From Ga0077527 sp964531455 (GTDB lineage: Bacteria; Pseudomonadota; Gammaproteobacteria; Burkholderiales; SG8-41), in contig CAZHFZ010000016.1 of the NCBI GenBank assembly GCA_964531455.1, positions 1-64,000 of the forward strand: a stretch of 64,000 bases of DNA. The letters are read 5' to 3'. Numbering within the stretch: position 1 is the stretch's first letter; each line of letters begins with the position of its first letter. A model generated the notes under the pieces. It was not told the origin of the DNA and did not search any database. It saw only the letters and a program-made list of their open reading frames with translations. Made by a program: the position numbers and the translations under genes. Below, one piece after another: positions 24,601 through 32,824 of this stretch.

Positions 24601-25932
24601 TTGAACAATCCGGTTACGCCGCGCAACGCGCTTGCGGCCTGGCTTTATTTCGCAGTGGTCGTCCTGGTCGTGGCGGCCGTGTGGTTGCCCGGCTATCCGG
24701 CATGGGTGACCGGCGTCATCGCGTGGTCAGCTTGCCTGCTGCTGTTGCCGCGCCTGCCCTCCCATCAGCTTTACATGGTGCTCGCCCTTGCCGGCATCGG
24801 CGTGGCCGGCATCGCGTGGAGCATGGCGCGCGGCGCCAGCGGTTTGATCGAAGTGGCGCTGACGCAAAATGTGCCCTTGTCCGGCATGCTGATTGCCGTG
24901 TCATTCCTGCAGCTCATCGCGGTCAGCAGTGAGGCGACCGCAGAACCCCTGCAGCGCGGCCGTGGCGCGCTGTTCAAAACCATGATTGGCGTTCATCTCT
25001 TCGGCGCGGTGATCAATTTTTCCGCGGTGGCGATTTTTGCCGACCGCCTCAGCGCACGCAGCAAACTGACGATGGAGCAGGCGATGGGGTTGTCGCAGGC
25101 CTTCATCGTGGGTGCGGCGTGGTCGCCGTTTTACGGTGCAATGGCGGCGGCGTTGACTGCAGCGCCTGAAGCCAGCCTGACGCAACTGATTTTCTGGGGC
25201 ATGCCTGTTGCGGTTGCTGGTATGACGGTCACCTGGTTCACGCTGACTTCGGAGCGACACGGCGGTGCCCGCGATTTTGTAGGTTATCCGCTGCACCTCG
25301 AGGCCTTGTGGGTGCCGGCAGTCCTCGCAGTCAGCGTGCTGGCGATCCATGAATGGCAGCCGGCATGGTCGGTGCTGGCCATCATCGCCGCGATGGCTTC
25401 ACTGGTGACGGTGTTGACGTTGCTTGCGCGCAGCGGCCGCAAAACAGGGCCCACGCTGATCCGCCATATCCACAATCGCCTGCCGGGGATGAATGGCGAG
25501 CTGACGCTGTTTCTGGCGGCCGGCATACTTTCGGCGGGCATGACCGGCGCGATTGATGTGCTGGATCTGGCGTTGCCGTTCTCTCAATTCGGTGCGTTCG
25601 AAGCCAGCATCGTGCTGATCGTGATGAATATATGCGCCTGGCTGGGACTGCATCCGATCATCCTGGTGTCGGTGCTCGGGCCGTGGCTGATGCCCTTGAA
25701 ACCGGACCAGACGCTGCTGGCGATGACCTTCCTGATGAGCTGGGGTGTCGGCCTGACGGCCTGCCCGATGTCCAACACCATGCTGGCGATGGCGGGGCGT
25801 TATGGTCTGCCGTTCAGGGCGTTGCTGGGGATGAATCGTCGATTCAGCATCAAGGTGACCGTAATCTGTATTGCAGTGCTTTACCTCTATGTCGCGTTGA
25901 CCGGCGGTTCTTTGACGCCTAGAGCCGGCTGA
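24601..25932 (+). CDS. Polytopic membrane protein, unknown (probable transporter)
   Basis: A 443-residue protein with about 11-12 hydrophobic segments spread over its length, starting at TTG with GAAGGT upstream. Polar or conserved-looking patches inside or between helices include 'SQAFIVGAAWSPFYGAMAAA' and 'MSWGVGLTACPMSNTMLAMA'; patterns like these occur in ion or organic-anion permeases of the CitMHS/ArsB/NhaD group, but I cannot assign it firmly. It overlaps the convergent aminotransferase gene by 14 bp. Confidence 0.65.
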   Translation: MNNPVTPRNALAAWLYFAVVVLVVAAVWLPGYPAWVTGVIAWSACLLLLPRLPSHQLYMVLALAGIGVAGIAWSMARGASGLIEVALTQNVPLSGMLIAVSFLQLIAVSSEATAEPLQRGRGALFKTMIGVHLFGAVINFSAVAIFADRLSARSKLTMEQAMGLSQAFIVGAAWSPFYGAMAAALTAAPEASLTQLIFWGMPVAVAGMTVTWFTLTSERHGGARDFVGYPLHLEALWVPAVLAVSVLAIHEWQPAWSVLAIIAAMASLVTVLTLLARSGRKTGPTLIRHIHNRLPGMNGELTLFLAAGILSAGMTGAIDVLDLALPFSQFGAFEASIVLIVMNICAWLGLHPIILVSVLGPWLMPLKPDQTLLAMTFLMSWGVGLTACPMSNTMLAMAGRYGLPFRALLGMNRRFSIKVTVICIAVLYLYVALTGGSLTPRAG

Positions 25933-27076
25933 GAATCTCCGCGCCCTTCGCCAGCGTCGCCTCCGACTTGGCAAAACAGAAACGCAGCACGCGGTGCGCC
26001 GGCGCTTGCCGGTAGAACACCGACACCGGTATCGACGCGACGCCATGCTCCTTGGTCAGCCGCACTGCGAGATCGGTATCCTTCTCATCACTGATCGCGT
26101 CGTAGGCGAGGTTCTGGAAAAAGGTGCCGCGTGAGGGCAGCGGCTTGAAGCGCGAGCCCTTCAGGCCGTCCAGAAAGAAATTGCGCTTTTTCTGGTAAAA
26201 CGCCGCGAGTTGCAGATAGGCGTCGGGGTTTTTCATGAACTCGGCAAAGGCGTACTGGAATGGGCCGTTGGCAACAAAGGCGTTGAACTGGTGCACTTTG
26301 CGGAATTCCGCCATCAGTTCGCGTGGCGCTGCGACATAACCCATTTTCCAGCCGGTGACGCTGTAGGTCTTGCCGAAGGATGACACCAGGAAGCTGCGTT
26401 CAGCCAATCCGGGAAAACGCGTCACGCTCTGGTGCTGGTGGCCATCAAAAATGATGTGTTCGTAGACTTCGTCGCTGATCACGGCAATATCGGTGCCGCG
26501 CAGCAGGCCTTCCAGCATGCGCATGTCTTCCGAGGACATTACGGTCGCGGTCGGGTTGTTCGGGGTATTGATGATCAGCAGTTTGGTGCGCGGCGTGATG
26601 GCATTCTGCACCGCCTGCCAGTCGATACTGTAGTCGGGGTAACGCAGTTGCACATAGACCGGCACGCCGCCATGCACTTCGACGGCGGGGGCGTAGCTGT
26701 CGTAGGTGGGTTCGAACAGGATGACTTCGTCGCCGGGGCGGATCATTGCGGCGACCGCGGTGTAAATGCCGTAGGTGGCGCCGGGCACCACGGTGATTTC
26801 CTGTTCGACGTCGTAGCGGATGCCGTAAAGCGCTTCGTTCTTCGCGGCAATCGCTTCACGCAGTGGTGCGACGCCGGCCATGGGCGGATATTGATTCAGT
26901 CCGGCATTGATGTATTTGGTGACCAGTGCGCGCAGTTCCGGCGCGCAATCAAAATCCGGAAAACCCTGTGACAGGTTGATCGCCTTGTGTTCAGCCGCGA
27001 GGCGCGACATCACCGTGAAAATGGTGGTGCCGACGCGGGGAAGTTTGGATTCAATACGGCCGGAGTAATTGGGCAT
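25919..27076 (-). CDS. PLP-dependent aminotransferase, methionine aminotransferase (YbdL) type
   Basis: A 385-residue class I/II aminotransferase. The N-terminus 'INLSQGFPDFDCAPELR' and 'NQYPPMAGVAPLREAIA', the Asn in 'INTPNNPTATVM', and the PLP lysine in 'SFGKTYSVTGWKMGY' (about residue 236) match the YbdL/KAT group. The substrate-binding Arg lies in 'VLRFCFAKSEATL' at the C-terminus. It would transaminate methionine or aromatic amino acids, for example in methionine salvage. It is followed at 37 bp spacing by no same-strand gene in its own path; upstream is the lipoprotein gene ending at 27113. Confidence 0.9.
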   Translation of the reverse strand: MPNYSGRIESKLPRVGTTIFTVMSRLAAEHKAINLSQGFPDFDCAPELRALVTKYINAGLNQYPPMAGVAPLREAIAAKNEALYGIRYDVEQEITVVPGATYGIYTAVAAMIRPGDEVILFEPTYDSYAPAVEVHGGVPVYVQLRYPDYSIDWQAVQNAITPRTKLLIINTPNNPTATVMSSEDMRMLEGLLRGTDIAVISDEVYEHIIFDGHQHQSVTRFPGLAERSFLVSSFGKTYSVTGWKMGYVAAPRELMAEFRKVHQFNAFVANGPFQYAFAEFMKNPDAYLQLAAFYQKKRNFFLDGLKGSRFKPLPSRGTFFQNLAYDAISDEKDTDLAVRLTKEHGVASIPVSVFYRQAPAHRVLRFCFAKSEATLAKGAEILSRL

Positions 27077-27112
27077 CGTTGTGTATCAGTCGTTCGGAGC
27101 GCTGATTTTAGC

Positions 27113-28033
27113 TCAGTCCTTTTGCGCGACCGCAGTCTTCTGGGCGGCAAGGTGGCGGAAATCGTCGATGTAATCCTGCAGGCGCTGCGCGAGATGGCTG
27201 CGCTGTTCGACGGTGAGCATTTTGTCGACGGCGGCAAAGAACTCGGCGCGTTTTTTCCAGGATTCTTCAAAACTGCGCGCCAGTTCCGGCGGGCGGTTGC
27301 GTTCCCAGTTCACCATCCAGTCGCGCAGGCGCTGGGTGAAGGCTGCACGGTCGGTGTTGCGGGTCTCGAGCAGCGCAAGGAATTCGCGCTGGCGGCGCAG
27401 GCGGTCTTCGTGGCGCAGTGCGTCGGTCAGCGGAACCTGTTGCAGCATTGAAAAGACACGGGCTTCCTGGGCTTCCGACAGCGAGCCGGTCCATTGGCGG
27501 ATTTGCTTCAGGCTGCTGCGCTGCTGATGCTGCCGGCGTGCGGCGACGGATTCGAGAGTGCGGTTTTCCTTGAGGAATTTCTGGTTCATGCGGTCGAATT
27601 CGCCGCGCAGATGGTCGATCTGGGCGGGCGAAAGCCCCGCAAGCAGTTCCGCGGCATCGGGTGCGGCGCGCGCCGCGATCACCCCATAACGCGATTTCAT
27701 GCCGTCAATCAGCCACAGCACGTCCGCTGCGGTAAGACCACGCTGCGCCCGTGTCTTGGTTTCGTTCAGGAATTGCACGTATTCCGGCAACTGTTCGCGG
27801 CGGTGCCAGCCATGCAGTTGTTCAAAACGCCGCGAGAAAGTCTCGCGTTGCGCGGGTTCCAGGTCAAAGTAGTCATGTGCCATCCATGACGCAAGGGTAT
27901 CCAGCTGCCCGTAGCCCACGCGCACCATGCTGCAGCCGGCGATCAGCAGCAGCGCGAGCATGCAGCAAAGCAGGCGAAGGCCTTTAAGGCCGGAGAAGGC
28001 GGGAGGTGAAGTGATCAGTGGCTTGCAGGGCAT
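27113..28033 (-). CDS. Lipoprotein of the DUF6279 type
   Basis: A 306-residue lipoprotein with lipobox 'LLLIAGCSM' (Cys near residue 34). The mature part is helical and charged, beginning 'VRVGYGQLDTLASWMAHDYF', followed by repeated 'RRxxFxxLHxW'-like helices. This layout is familiar from the DUF6279 lipoproteins of proteobacteria, whose function is unknown. It lies 36 bp upstream of the aminotransferase gene on the same strand and may be co-transcribed. Confidence 0.78.
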   Translation of the reverse strand: MPCKPLITSPPAFSGLKGLRLLCCMLALLLIAGCSMVRVGYGQLDTLASWMAHDYFDLEPAQRETFSRRFEQLHGWHRREQLPEYVQFLNETKTRAQRGLTAADVLWLIDGMKSRYGVIAARAAPDAAELLAGLSPAQIDHLRGEFDRMNQKFLKENRTLESVAARRQHQQRSSLKQIRQWTGSLSEAQEARVFSMLQQVPLTDALRHEDRLRRQREFLALLETRNTDRAAFTQRLRDWMVNWERNRPPELARSFEESWKKRAEFFAAVDKMLTVEQRSHLAQRLQDYIDDFRHLAAQKTAVAQKD

Positions 28034-28117
28034 GGCGGGTGATGGCTTGAGACTGCGCTCAGGCTGCCGGGAACAGGCGGTGCAGAGCAGGTTTCACGAT
28101 ATTCGCAAAAAACAATT

Positions 28118-29041
28118 TCACAACGAAGAGAAATACGCGGTCATGCGTTTGCGCATTGCGGCGTCCGGCACGCGTCCCCTGCAGGCCGCCATGTTGTCTT
28201 CAATGTGCGCCACGCGTCCGGTGCCGGGAATCGCGCAGGTCACGGCGGGATGGCTGATGATCCACTTCAGGAAGAACTGAGCCCAACTGCTGCAGTCGAT
28301 GTCGGCGCACCAGGCTGGCAGCGGTTTGCCGCGGACGCGGCCGAACAATCCGGCCTGGGAGAACGGGCGGTTGATCAGTGTTGCGGTGCCGGAATCGTCG
28401 CAGGCCGGCAGCAGGCGGTTTTCCGCCTCCTGTTCGTCGAGGGAGTAGTTGAACTGTACGAAATCGAAGTCGCCGGTTTTGACCAGCCGTTCAAGTTCGG
28501 CGTGAGAACTCGCGGTGTAGTGGGTGATGCCGAGGTAACGGATGCGTCCGGCCTTTTTCCACTCGCGCAGCACCGGCAGGTGGGTTTTCAGATCCAGCAG
28601 GTTGTGCACCTGCATCAGGTCCACGGTTTTGGTTTGCATCAGCCGGAATGAATCTTCCATCTGGCGGATGCCGGCATCGCGACCGCTGGTCCACACCTTG
28701 GTGGCGAAGAACAGCGACTTGCGCACATTCAATGCGCTGCTGAGTATGCCGGTGGTGGCTTCGGCATGGCCGTACATCGGCGAGGAGTCAACTACTGCAC
28801 CACCCAGATCAACAAAACGTTTCAATACGGCCTGCAGCTCGGTGCCGGCCAGTTGCGACTGCGCCACGTCAAATACCTGATAGGTGCCGAGGCCGATGGC
28901 CGGCAACCGTTCGCCGCTGCGCGGAATTGGACGGGTGATCAGTCCGGCGGGTGCGGCAATGGAATCAGTCATGGTGGCGACCAGGGCGGCGGCGCCGGCC
29001 GCCTGCAGCAGGGTGCGGCGATTGGGCGAGTGTTTGTTCAT
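28118..29041 (-). CDS. Aldo/keto reductase with Tat signal
   Basis: A 307-residue protein. The N-terminus has a twin-arginine signal (NRRTLLQAAGAAALVATM), so it is folded with NADPH or another cofactor before export. The (beta/alpha)8 domain retains the tetrad: Asp and Tyr in 'VVDSSPMYGHAE', Lys in 'FFATKVWTSG', His in 'LMQVHNLLDL'. It ends with 'MAACRGRVPDAAMRKRMTAY'. A paralogue with the same layout is at 32825-33784, so the two flank selenoprotein locus 2. Physiological substrate unknown. Confidence 0.88.
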   Translation of the reverse strand: MNKHSPNRRTLLQAAGAAALVATMTDSIAAPAGLITRPIPRSGERLPAIGLGTYQVFDVAQSQLAGTELQAVLKRFVDLGGAVVDSSPMYGHAEATTGILSSALNVRKSLFFATKVWTSGRDAGIRQMEDSFRLMQTKTVDLMQVHNLLDLKTHLPVLREWKKAGRIRYLGITHYTASSHAELERLVKTGDFDFVQFNYSLDEQEAENRLLPACDDSGTATLINRPFSQAGLFGRVRGKPLPAWCADIDCSSWAQFFLKWIISHPAVTCAIPGTGRVAHIEDNMAACRGRVPDAAMRKRMTAYFSSL

Positions 29042-29106
29042 GGGTGGTAATACTCATGGGTTTGCAGTGAGGGGGTACAGTGCGGGGTTTAACAATACGA
29101 AGGTTA

Positions 29107-29451
29107 TCAGTGCGGGTTTTGTTTCAGTTCGTAACCACGGTCATGCATGCACTTGCGTATCAGATCCTGTTCCAGCGCAAAACGTTCCGTGTCTGCGGCG
29201 GGCGGTTTCACCGAGACGATGCGTCCCTGCGGATCGACCACCACCTGCGGTGGTCCGCGCAGCGGCGCGCGTTGCCGCATCGCTGCGCTGCGCGCCTCGG
29301 CAGTGCAGATTGTCTGGTCGCGGTTGATTTCTTCTTCAGTGGTTCCGGACTTTTGCCAATGCAGCGGGGCGCAGCCGGACAATGTCAATGACGCCAATAC
29401 CAGCGTCGCCGGTGCGGCAATAAACCTGCGCTTTCGATCAGGGTTGAGCAT
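29107..29451 (-). CDS. Small lipoprotein, 114 residues
   Basis: Signal peptide with lipobox 'LASLTLSGCAPL' (Cys near residue 27). The mature part has two further Cys ('QTICTAEAR', 'IRKCMHDRGY') that could form a disulfide, as in many small periplasmic lipoproteins. No family recognised. It is divergent from the Trx-Sec gene, with 59 bp between the starts. Confidence 0.7.
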   Translation of the reverse strand: MLNPDRKRRFIAAPATLVLASLTLSGCAPLHWQKSGTTEEEINRDQTICTAEARSAAMRQRAPLRGPPQVVVDPQGRIVSVKPPAADTERFALEQDLIRKCMHDRGYELKQNPH

Positions 29452-29510
29452 GATGGCTTAGCGTAGCAGAATGAGGCCGGTTTCCCCATCGGCTGCAATC
29501 CCGGAGGTGC

Positions 29511-30965
29511 ATGTTGTTTGACTCATTGATTCGCGACGGCCTGGTCGTATTCGCCAAGCGCGCCTGCGAGACCTGCGTACTGATCGAGAACGAAATGCGG
29601 CGCAGCGCCAGAGAACGGCGCGATTTTCAGGTGGTGTCACAGGACGACCCGCAGTTTCCCGCCGGTGTTGCGGACGTTGTTGATGACCGTGAACTCGACT
29701 GGTCATGGAAAAACAATATCGAATCCATGCCGACGCTGATTCATTACCGCGACGGCCTCGAGATTGAACGGGTGGTCGGCTGGGATCGCGCCGGCTGGCA
29801 GCGCCTGACCGGCATTGCCGACCTGGGCGCGCACCTGCCGGTGATGCGACCGGGATGAGGGTCGCGTTCACTCGAGCCCGGGGTGGCCGAGAAACTCGAA
29901 GCGAAACACAGCGGCGCGACCTGGCTCGCTGCACGCAAGGTGGAATACGGCGAAAACATGGATCCGGCCGAAGTCTGTTTCGAGCGCGGCTGGACCGACG
30001 GACTGCCGGTGACGCCGCCGACCGACGAGCGGATCATCGCGATGCTCAAGGGCGCGACGCGCAAGCCCGATGAGATTGTCGGCCGCATTCCGCCCAATCT
30101 CGCGGAATGCACCATCGAAAAAGTCGCGATCAATGCGGTGATGGCCGGTTGCAAACCGGAATACATGCCGGTGCTGCTGGCGGCGATTGAGGCGGCGCTG
30201 GAACCGCTGTTCACGCTGCACGGTGTACTGGCGACCACGTATTTCTCGGCACCGGTGATCATCGTCAATGGCCCCGTCGTCAAACGCATCGGCATGAACA
30301 GCGGCATCAACGCGCTGGGGCAGGGCAACCGTGCCAATGCCACCATCGGCCGCGCGCTGAATCTGATCGTGCGCAATGTCGGTGGCGGTCGTCCCGGTGA
30401 AGTTGATCGGTCCACGCTGGGTGCGCCGAGCAAATTCACGCTGTGTTTCGCGGAAGACGAGTCGGATCCGTTCTGGCAACCGCTGGCGCAGGCGCGCGGC
30501 ATCGCGCGGGGAAAATCCGCCGTCACGCTGTTCCAGGGCCACGGTCCTGAAGCTTTTGTCGACCAGAAGTCACGCACGCCTGAAGCACTGACCAAATCGT
30601 TTGCAATGTCGCTGGTGAAAATCGGCCATCCGAAACTGGTGCAGTCAGCGCGAGCGATTGTGGTGCTGTCGCCGGAGCATTACGGCATTTATCGTGATGC
30701 CGGCTGGGACCGTGCCCGTATCGAACGTGCATTATATGAAGCGACGATAAGACCCGGCGCTGAACTGGTGGCGGGCGCGGACGGCGTCGGCGAGGGCATA
30801 CCCGCCAGCCGTGCTGCTGAGCAGGTGCCGAAGTTTCATGATGATGCATTGATGGTGGTTCGCGCCGGCGGCGCTGCAGGGCTGTTCTCGGCGATCCTGC
30901 CGGGCTGGCTGGCCGGCCGTGCGCGTGCGGAACTGCAGCCGGTAACGCGTGAAGTGTTGGAATGA
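29511..30965 (+). CDS. Thioredoxin-like domain / Sec / UGSC-partner domain fusion (UGA = Sec at codon 116)
   Basis: Read through the UGA at 29856-29858 this is a single 484-residue protein. Residues 1-115 form a thioredoxin-like fold with 'FAKRACETCVLIENEM' (CxxC = CETC) and the cis-Pro motif 'SMPTLIHY'. The UGA gives 'MRPG-U-GSRSLEPG', again U-G-S as in the UGSC proteins. Residues from about 117 on form the unknown domain shared with 6448-7560. Support for one protein: both halves are in the same frame, the start has GGAGG at good distance, and the only later start (GTG at 29883) has no ribosome binding site. The alternative is two proteins with the second starting at 29883 (360 residues). 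The UGSC gene at 31173 follows. Confidence 0.75.
29856..29891 (+). promoter_or_regulatory. Candidate Sec codon and hairpin in the Trx fusion gene
   Basis: After the UGA a hairpin CUCG-A-GCC / GGC-CGAG (29871-29891) with a 6-nt loop CGGGGU and one bulged A can form, 12 nt from the UGA. It is weaker and differs in design from the two UGSC hairpins, so this SECIS call is less certain. The first bases after the UGA (GGGTCG) are the same as in UGSC gene 1. Confidence 0.5.
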
Positions 30966-30977
30966 CGGGAGGCAAAT

Positions 30978-31152
30978 CTTTAACCGCCAAGGCGCCAAGA
31001 GCGCCAAGAAGTGCAAGGGCAAAAGCATTAACAGGATTTGCAGGATGGTTGGCGCTGGATTTCAGCGGTTTTAATGATTTTGATTTTCCTTGGCGCTCTT
31101 GGCGTCTTGGCGGTAAAACGACTTTGAATTTTTTGCGTCTTGGCGGTAAAAC
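30978..31152. repeat. Inverted-repeat element between the Trx fusion and UGSC gene 2
   Basis: The left arm (30980-31010, built on TTAACCGCCAAGGCGCCAAG) and the right arm (31087-31117, CTTGGCGTCTTGGCGGTAA) are near reverse complements about 75 bp apart. The inner part has ACAGGATTTGCAGGAT. Then GCGTCTTGGCGGTAAAACG recurs as a direct repeat (31102-31120 and 31134-31152). This type of dispersed, palindromic intergenic repeat is common in proteobacterial genomes and resembles a MITE or REP-like element. It carries no gene. Confidence 0.75.
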
Positions 31153-31172
31153 GCTTTTATAAAGGAGTTCTC

Positions 31173-31691
31173 ATGAACTGGATGCGTGATCCAACAGCGG
31201 AAACCGAATCGGTAATGCGCGCACGGCGTGCGCCGCCGCCTTCGCTGGAGGGCCTGACCGTGGGCCTGTTTGATATCGGCAAGACGCGCAGCGATGAATT
31301 TCTCAACCGGATCGAAAAGCGCATGGGTGAGCGCGGCATCAAGACCAAACGTTTCGGCAAGCCGACCAATGCCAAGGTGGCATCGAAGGACATTGTCGAC
31401 AAGGTAGTCGGTGAAGCCGATGTGGTGCTGATCGGTCTGTCGGATTGAGGGTCATGCACGTCGTGCAGTCTGCACGACCTTATGACCTTTGATCAGCGCG
31501 GCTTACCCGGGGTGTCGATAGTGACCACCGAGTTTCGCGATGCGATAGCAGTGCAGAGCCGGGCGCTGGGTTTCGAGCCGGCGGTGGTGTATGTTCCCCA
31601 TCCGGTGCAGAACCGCACGGCGGAGGAGTTGGCTGCCGTGGCGGATGCGGTGATGGATCAGGCGCTGGCTTGCCTGACACAGAAGATTTAA
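31173..31691 (+). CDS. UGSC family selenoprotein, second copy (UGA = Sec at codon 92)
   Basis: Read through the UGA at 31446-31448 this is a 172-residue protein with the motif GLSD-U-GSCTSCSLHD. It is a paralogue of 5912-6451: both have an 'LDN/FDIGK'-type first strand, the UGSC turn in the middle and a 'PHP' motif (VVYVPHPVQN) in the C-terminal third. This copy has one more Cys after the motif (TSCS against TSWS). The start at 31173 has AAAGGAG upstream. It lies 207 bp behind the Trx-Sec-partner gene, separated by the repeat element. Without selenocysteine insertion the product would be truncated at 91 residues before its key motif. Confidence 0.88.
31446..31487 (+). promoter_or_regulatory. 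Sec codon and SECIS-like hairpin of UGSC gene 2
   Basis: Lower stem GGUCAU (31450-31455) with AUGACC (31482-31487), 4x3 internal loop, upper stem GUCGUGC (31460-31466) with GCACGAC (31472-31478), loop AGUCU. Every element is at the same distance from the UGA as in gene 1. Differences in the stems are paired changes (upper closing G-C to C-G, lower G-C and U-G to A-U and U-A). Confidence 0.87.
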
Positions 31692-31786
31692 AAAAGATTT
31701 AAAATATTAATATAATCAAATACTTATAATAATCCGCCTGCGGAGCAATTCCTGTCGGCGATCGTGTAACCAACCTTGGAACAACA

Positions 31787-32803
31787 ATGAAGATTCTGGT
31801 TTATGGCGCGGGCGCCATTGGTGGTTTTTTTGGCGGGCGGCTGACGGTCGCCGGTGAAGACGTCACGCTGGTGGCACGGGGTGCGCAATACGACGCGCTG
31901 GCCAATCGCGGCCTGATTCTTGAGGGTCCGAAAAGCGGCATGCCCGATCCGATCAAGGTGCGCGTGTGCAAGCCGGGTGAGGAGAAAGGTCCTTACGATG
32001 TGGTGTTCGTGACGCTGAAGTCACAGCAGATCGCGCCGGTGGCGCAGCATCTGCGCGGGCTGGTGAAAAAAGACGGTGTACTGGTGTTCCCGCAGAACGG
32101 CATCCCGTGGTGGTATTTCCAGGGTGTGCCGTCAAAGTTCAAGGATGCGCAACTGAAAACTTTGGACCCCGATGGCGTGCTCGCGCGGACGTTTGAACCG
32201 CAGATGATCATCGGCGGCACCGCACTGAAACCTTCCGATCTGGTTGCGCCGGGACATATCCGTGTGCCGGACGGGGATACCGATGCGCTGGTCATCGGCG
32301 AGATCGATAACAGCGTGACGCCGCGCGTTCAGGCGATTGCCGATGTCGCGACCCGTGCTGGCTGGACCGGCAAGGTGTCGAATGACGTGCGCCTGGTGAA
32401 ATGGACCAAGCTGCTGTCGAATGCGGTTTGGAATCCGCTGGGGGCGATCACGCAGTCGACCGCGCGCGAAGTGGCCGAGTTTGCCGGCTCCAAACCGCTG
32501 GCGGTGGCGATGATGCGTGAGGTGATGGCGGTGGCCAATGCCGTGGGCACCAAGCTTGATGTCGATGCGGAAGCGCGGGTGGCCGATGCGGCCAAACGCG
32601 CATCGCTGCCGACCTCAACGCTGCAGGATGTCCGTGCCGGTCGTCCGCTGGAAATGGATGCCATCGTCAATGCAGTGATCGAACTCGGTCATATGACCGG
32701 CGTGCCGACGCCGTCGCTGCAGGTAGTCGCAGCCTGCGTCAACCTGCTCAACCGCCGCATCACCGATGACGGCGTGGCGATCCGTCCGGTGAAACGCACT
32801 TAA
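31787..32803 (+). CDS. 2-dehydropantoate 2-reductase family protein
   Basis: A 338-residue NADPH-dependent reductase of the PanE/ketopantoate reductase family. It has the nucleotide motif 'ILVYGAGAIGGFFGGRL' at residues 3-19, the Asn in 'VFPQNGIPWW' near residue 105, and the catalytic Lys in 'VRLVKWTKLLSNAVWNPLGA' near residue 205. The C-terminal helical domain includes 'SLPTSTLQDVRAGRPLEMDA'. It may make pantoate or act on another 2-oxo acid; many genomes carry several such paralogues. An AT-rich stretch of 95 bp that could hold its promoter precedes it. Confidence 0.9.
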   Translation: MKILVYGAGAIGGFFGGRLTVAGEDVTLVARGAQYDALANRGLILEGPKSGMPDPIKVRVCKPGEEKGPYDVVFVTLKSQQIAPVAQHLRGLVKKDGVLVFPQNGIPWWYFQGVPSKFKDAQLKTLDPDGVLARTFEPQMIIGGTALKPSDLVAPGHIRVPDGDTDALVIGEIDNSVTPRVQAIADVATRAGWTGKVSNDVRLVKWTKLLSNAVWNPLGAITQSTAREVAEFAGSKPLAVAMMREVMAVANAVGTKLDVDAEARVADAAKRASLPTSTLQDVRAGRPLEMDAIVNAVIELGHMTGVPTPSLQVVAACVNLLNRRITDDGVAIRPVKRT

Positions 32804-32824
32804 CGCATTACCCGGCGCATCGGT

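Noticed and set aside
29883..30965. Independent gene starting at GTG 29883
   Set aside because: Possible, but it lacks a ribosome binding site, lies in frame with the thioredoxin part, and the intervening codons read U-Gly-Ser. Kept only as an alternative.
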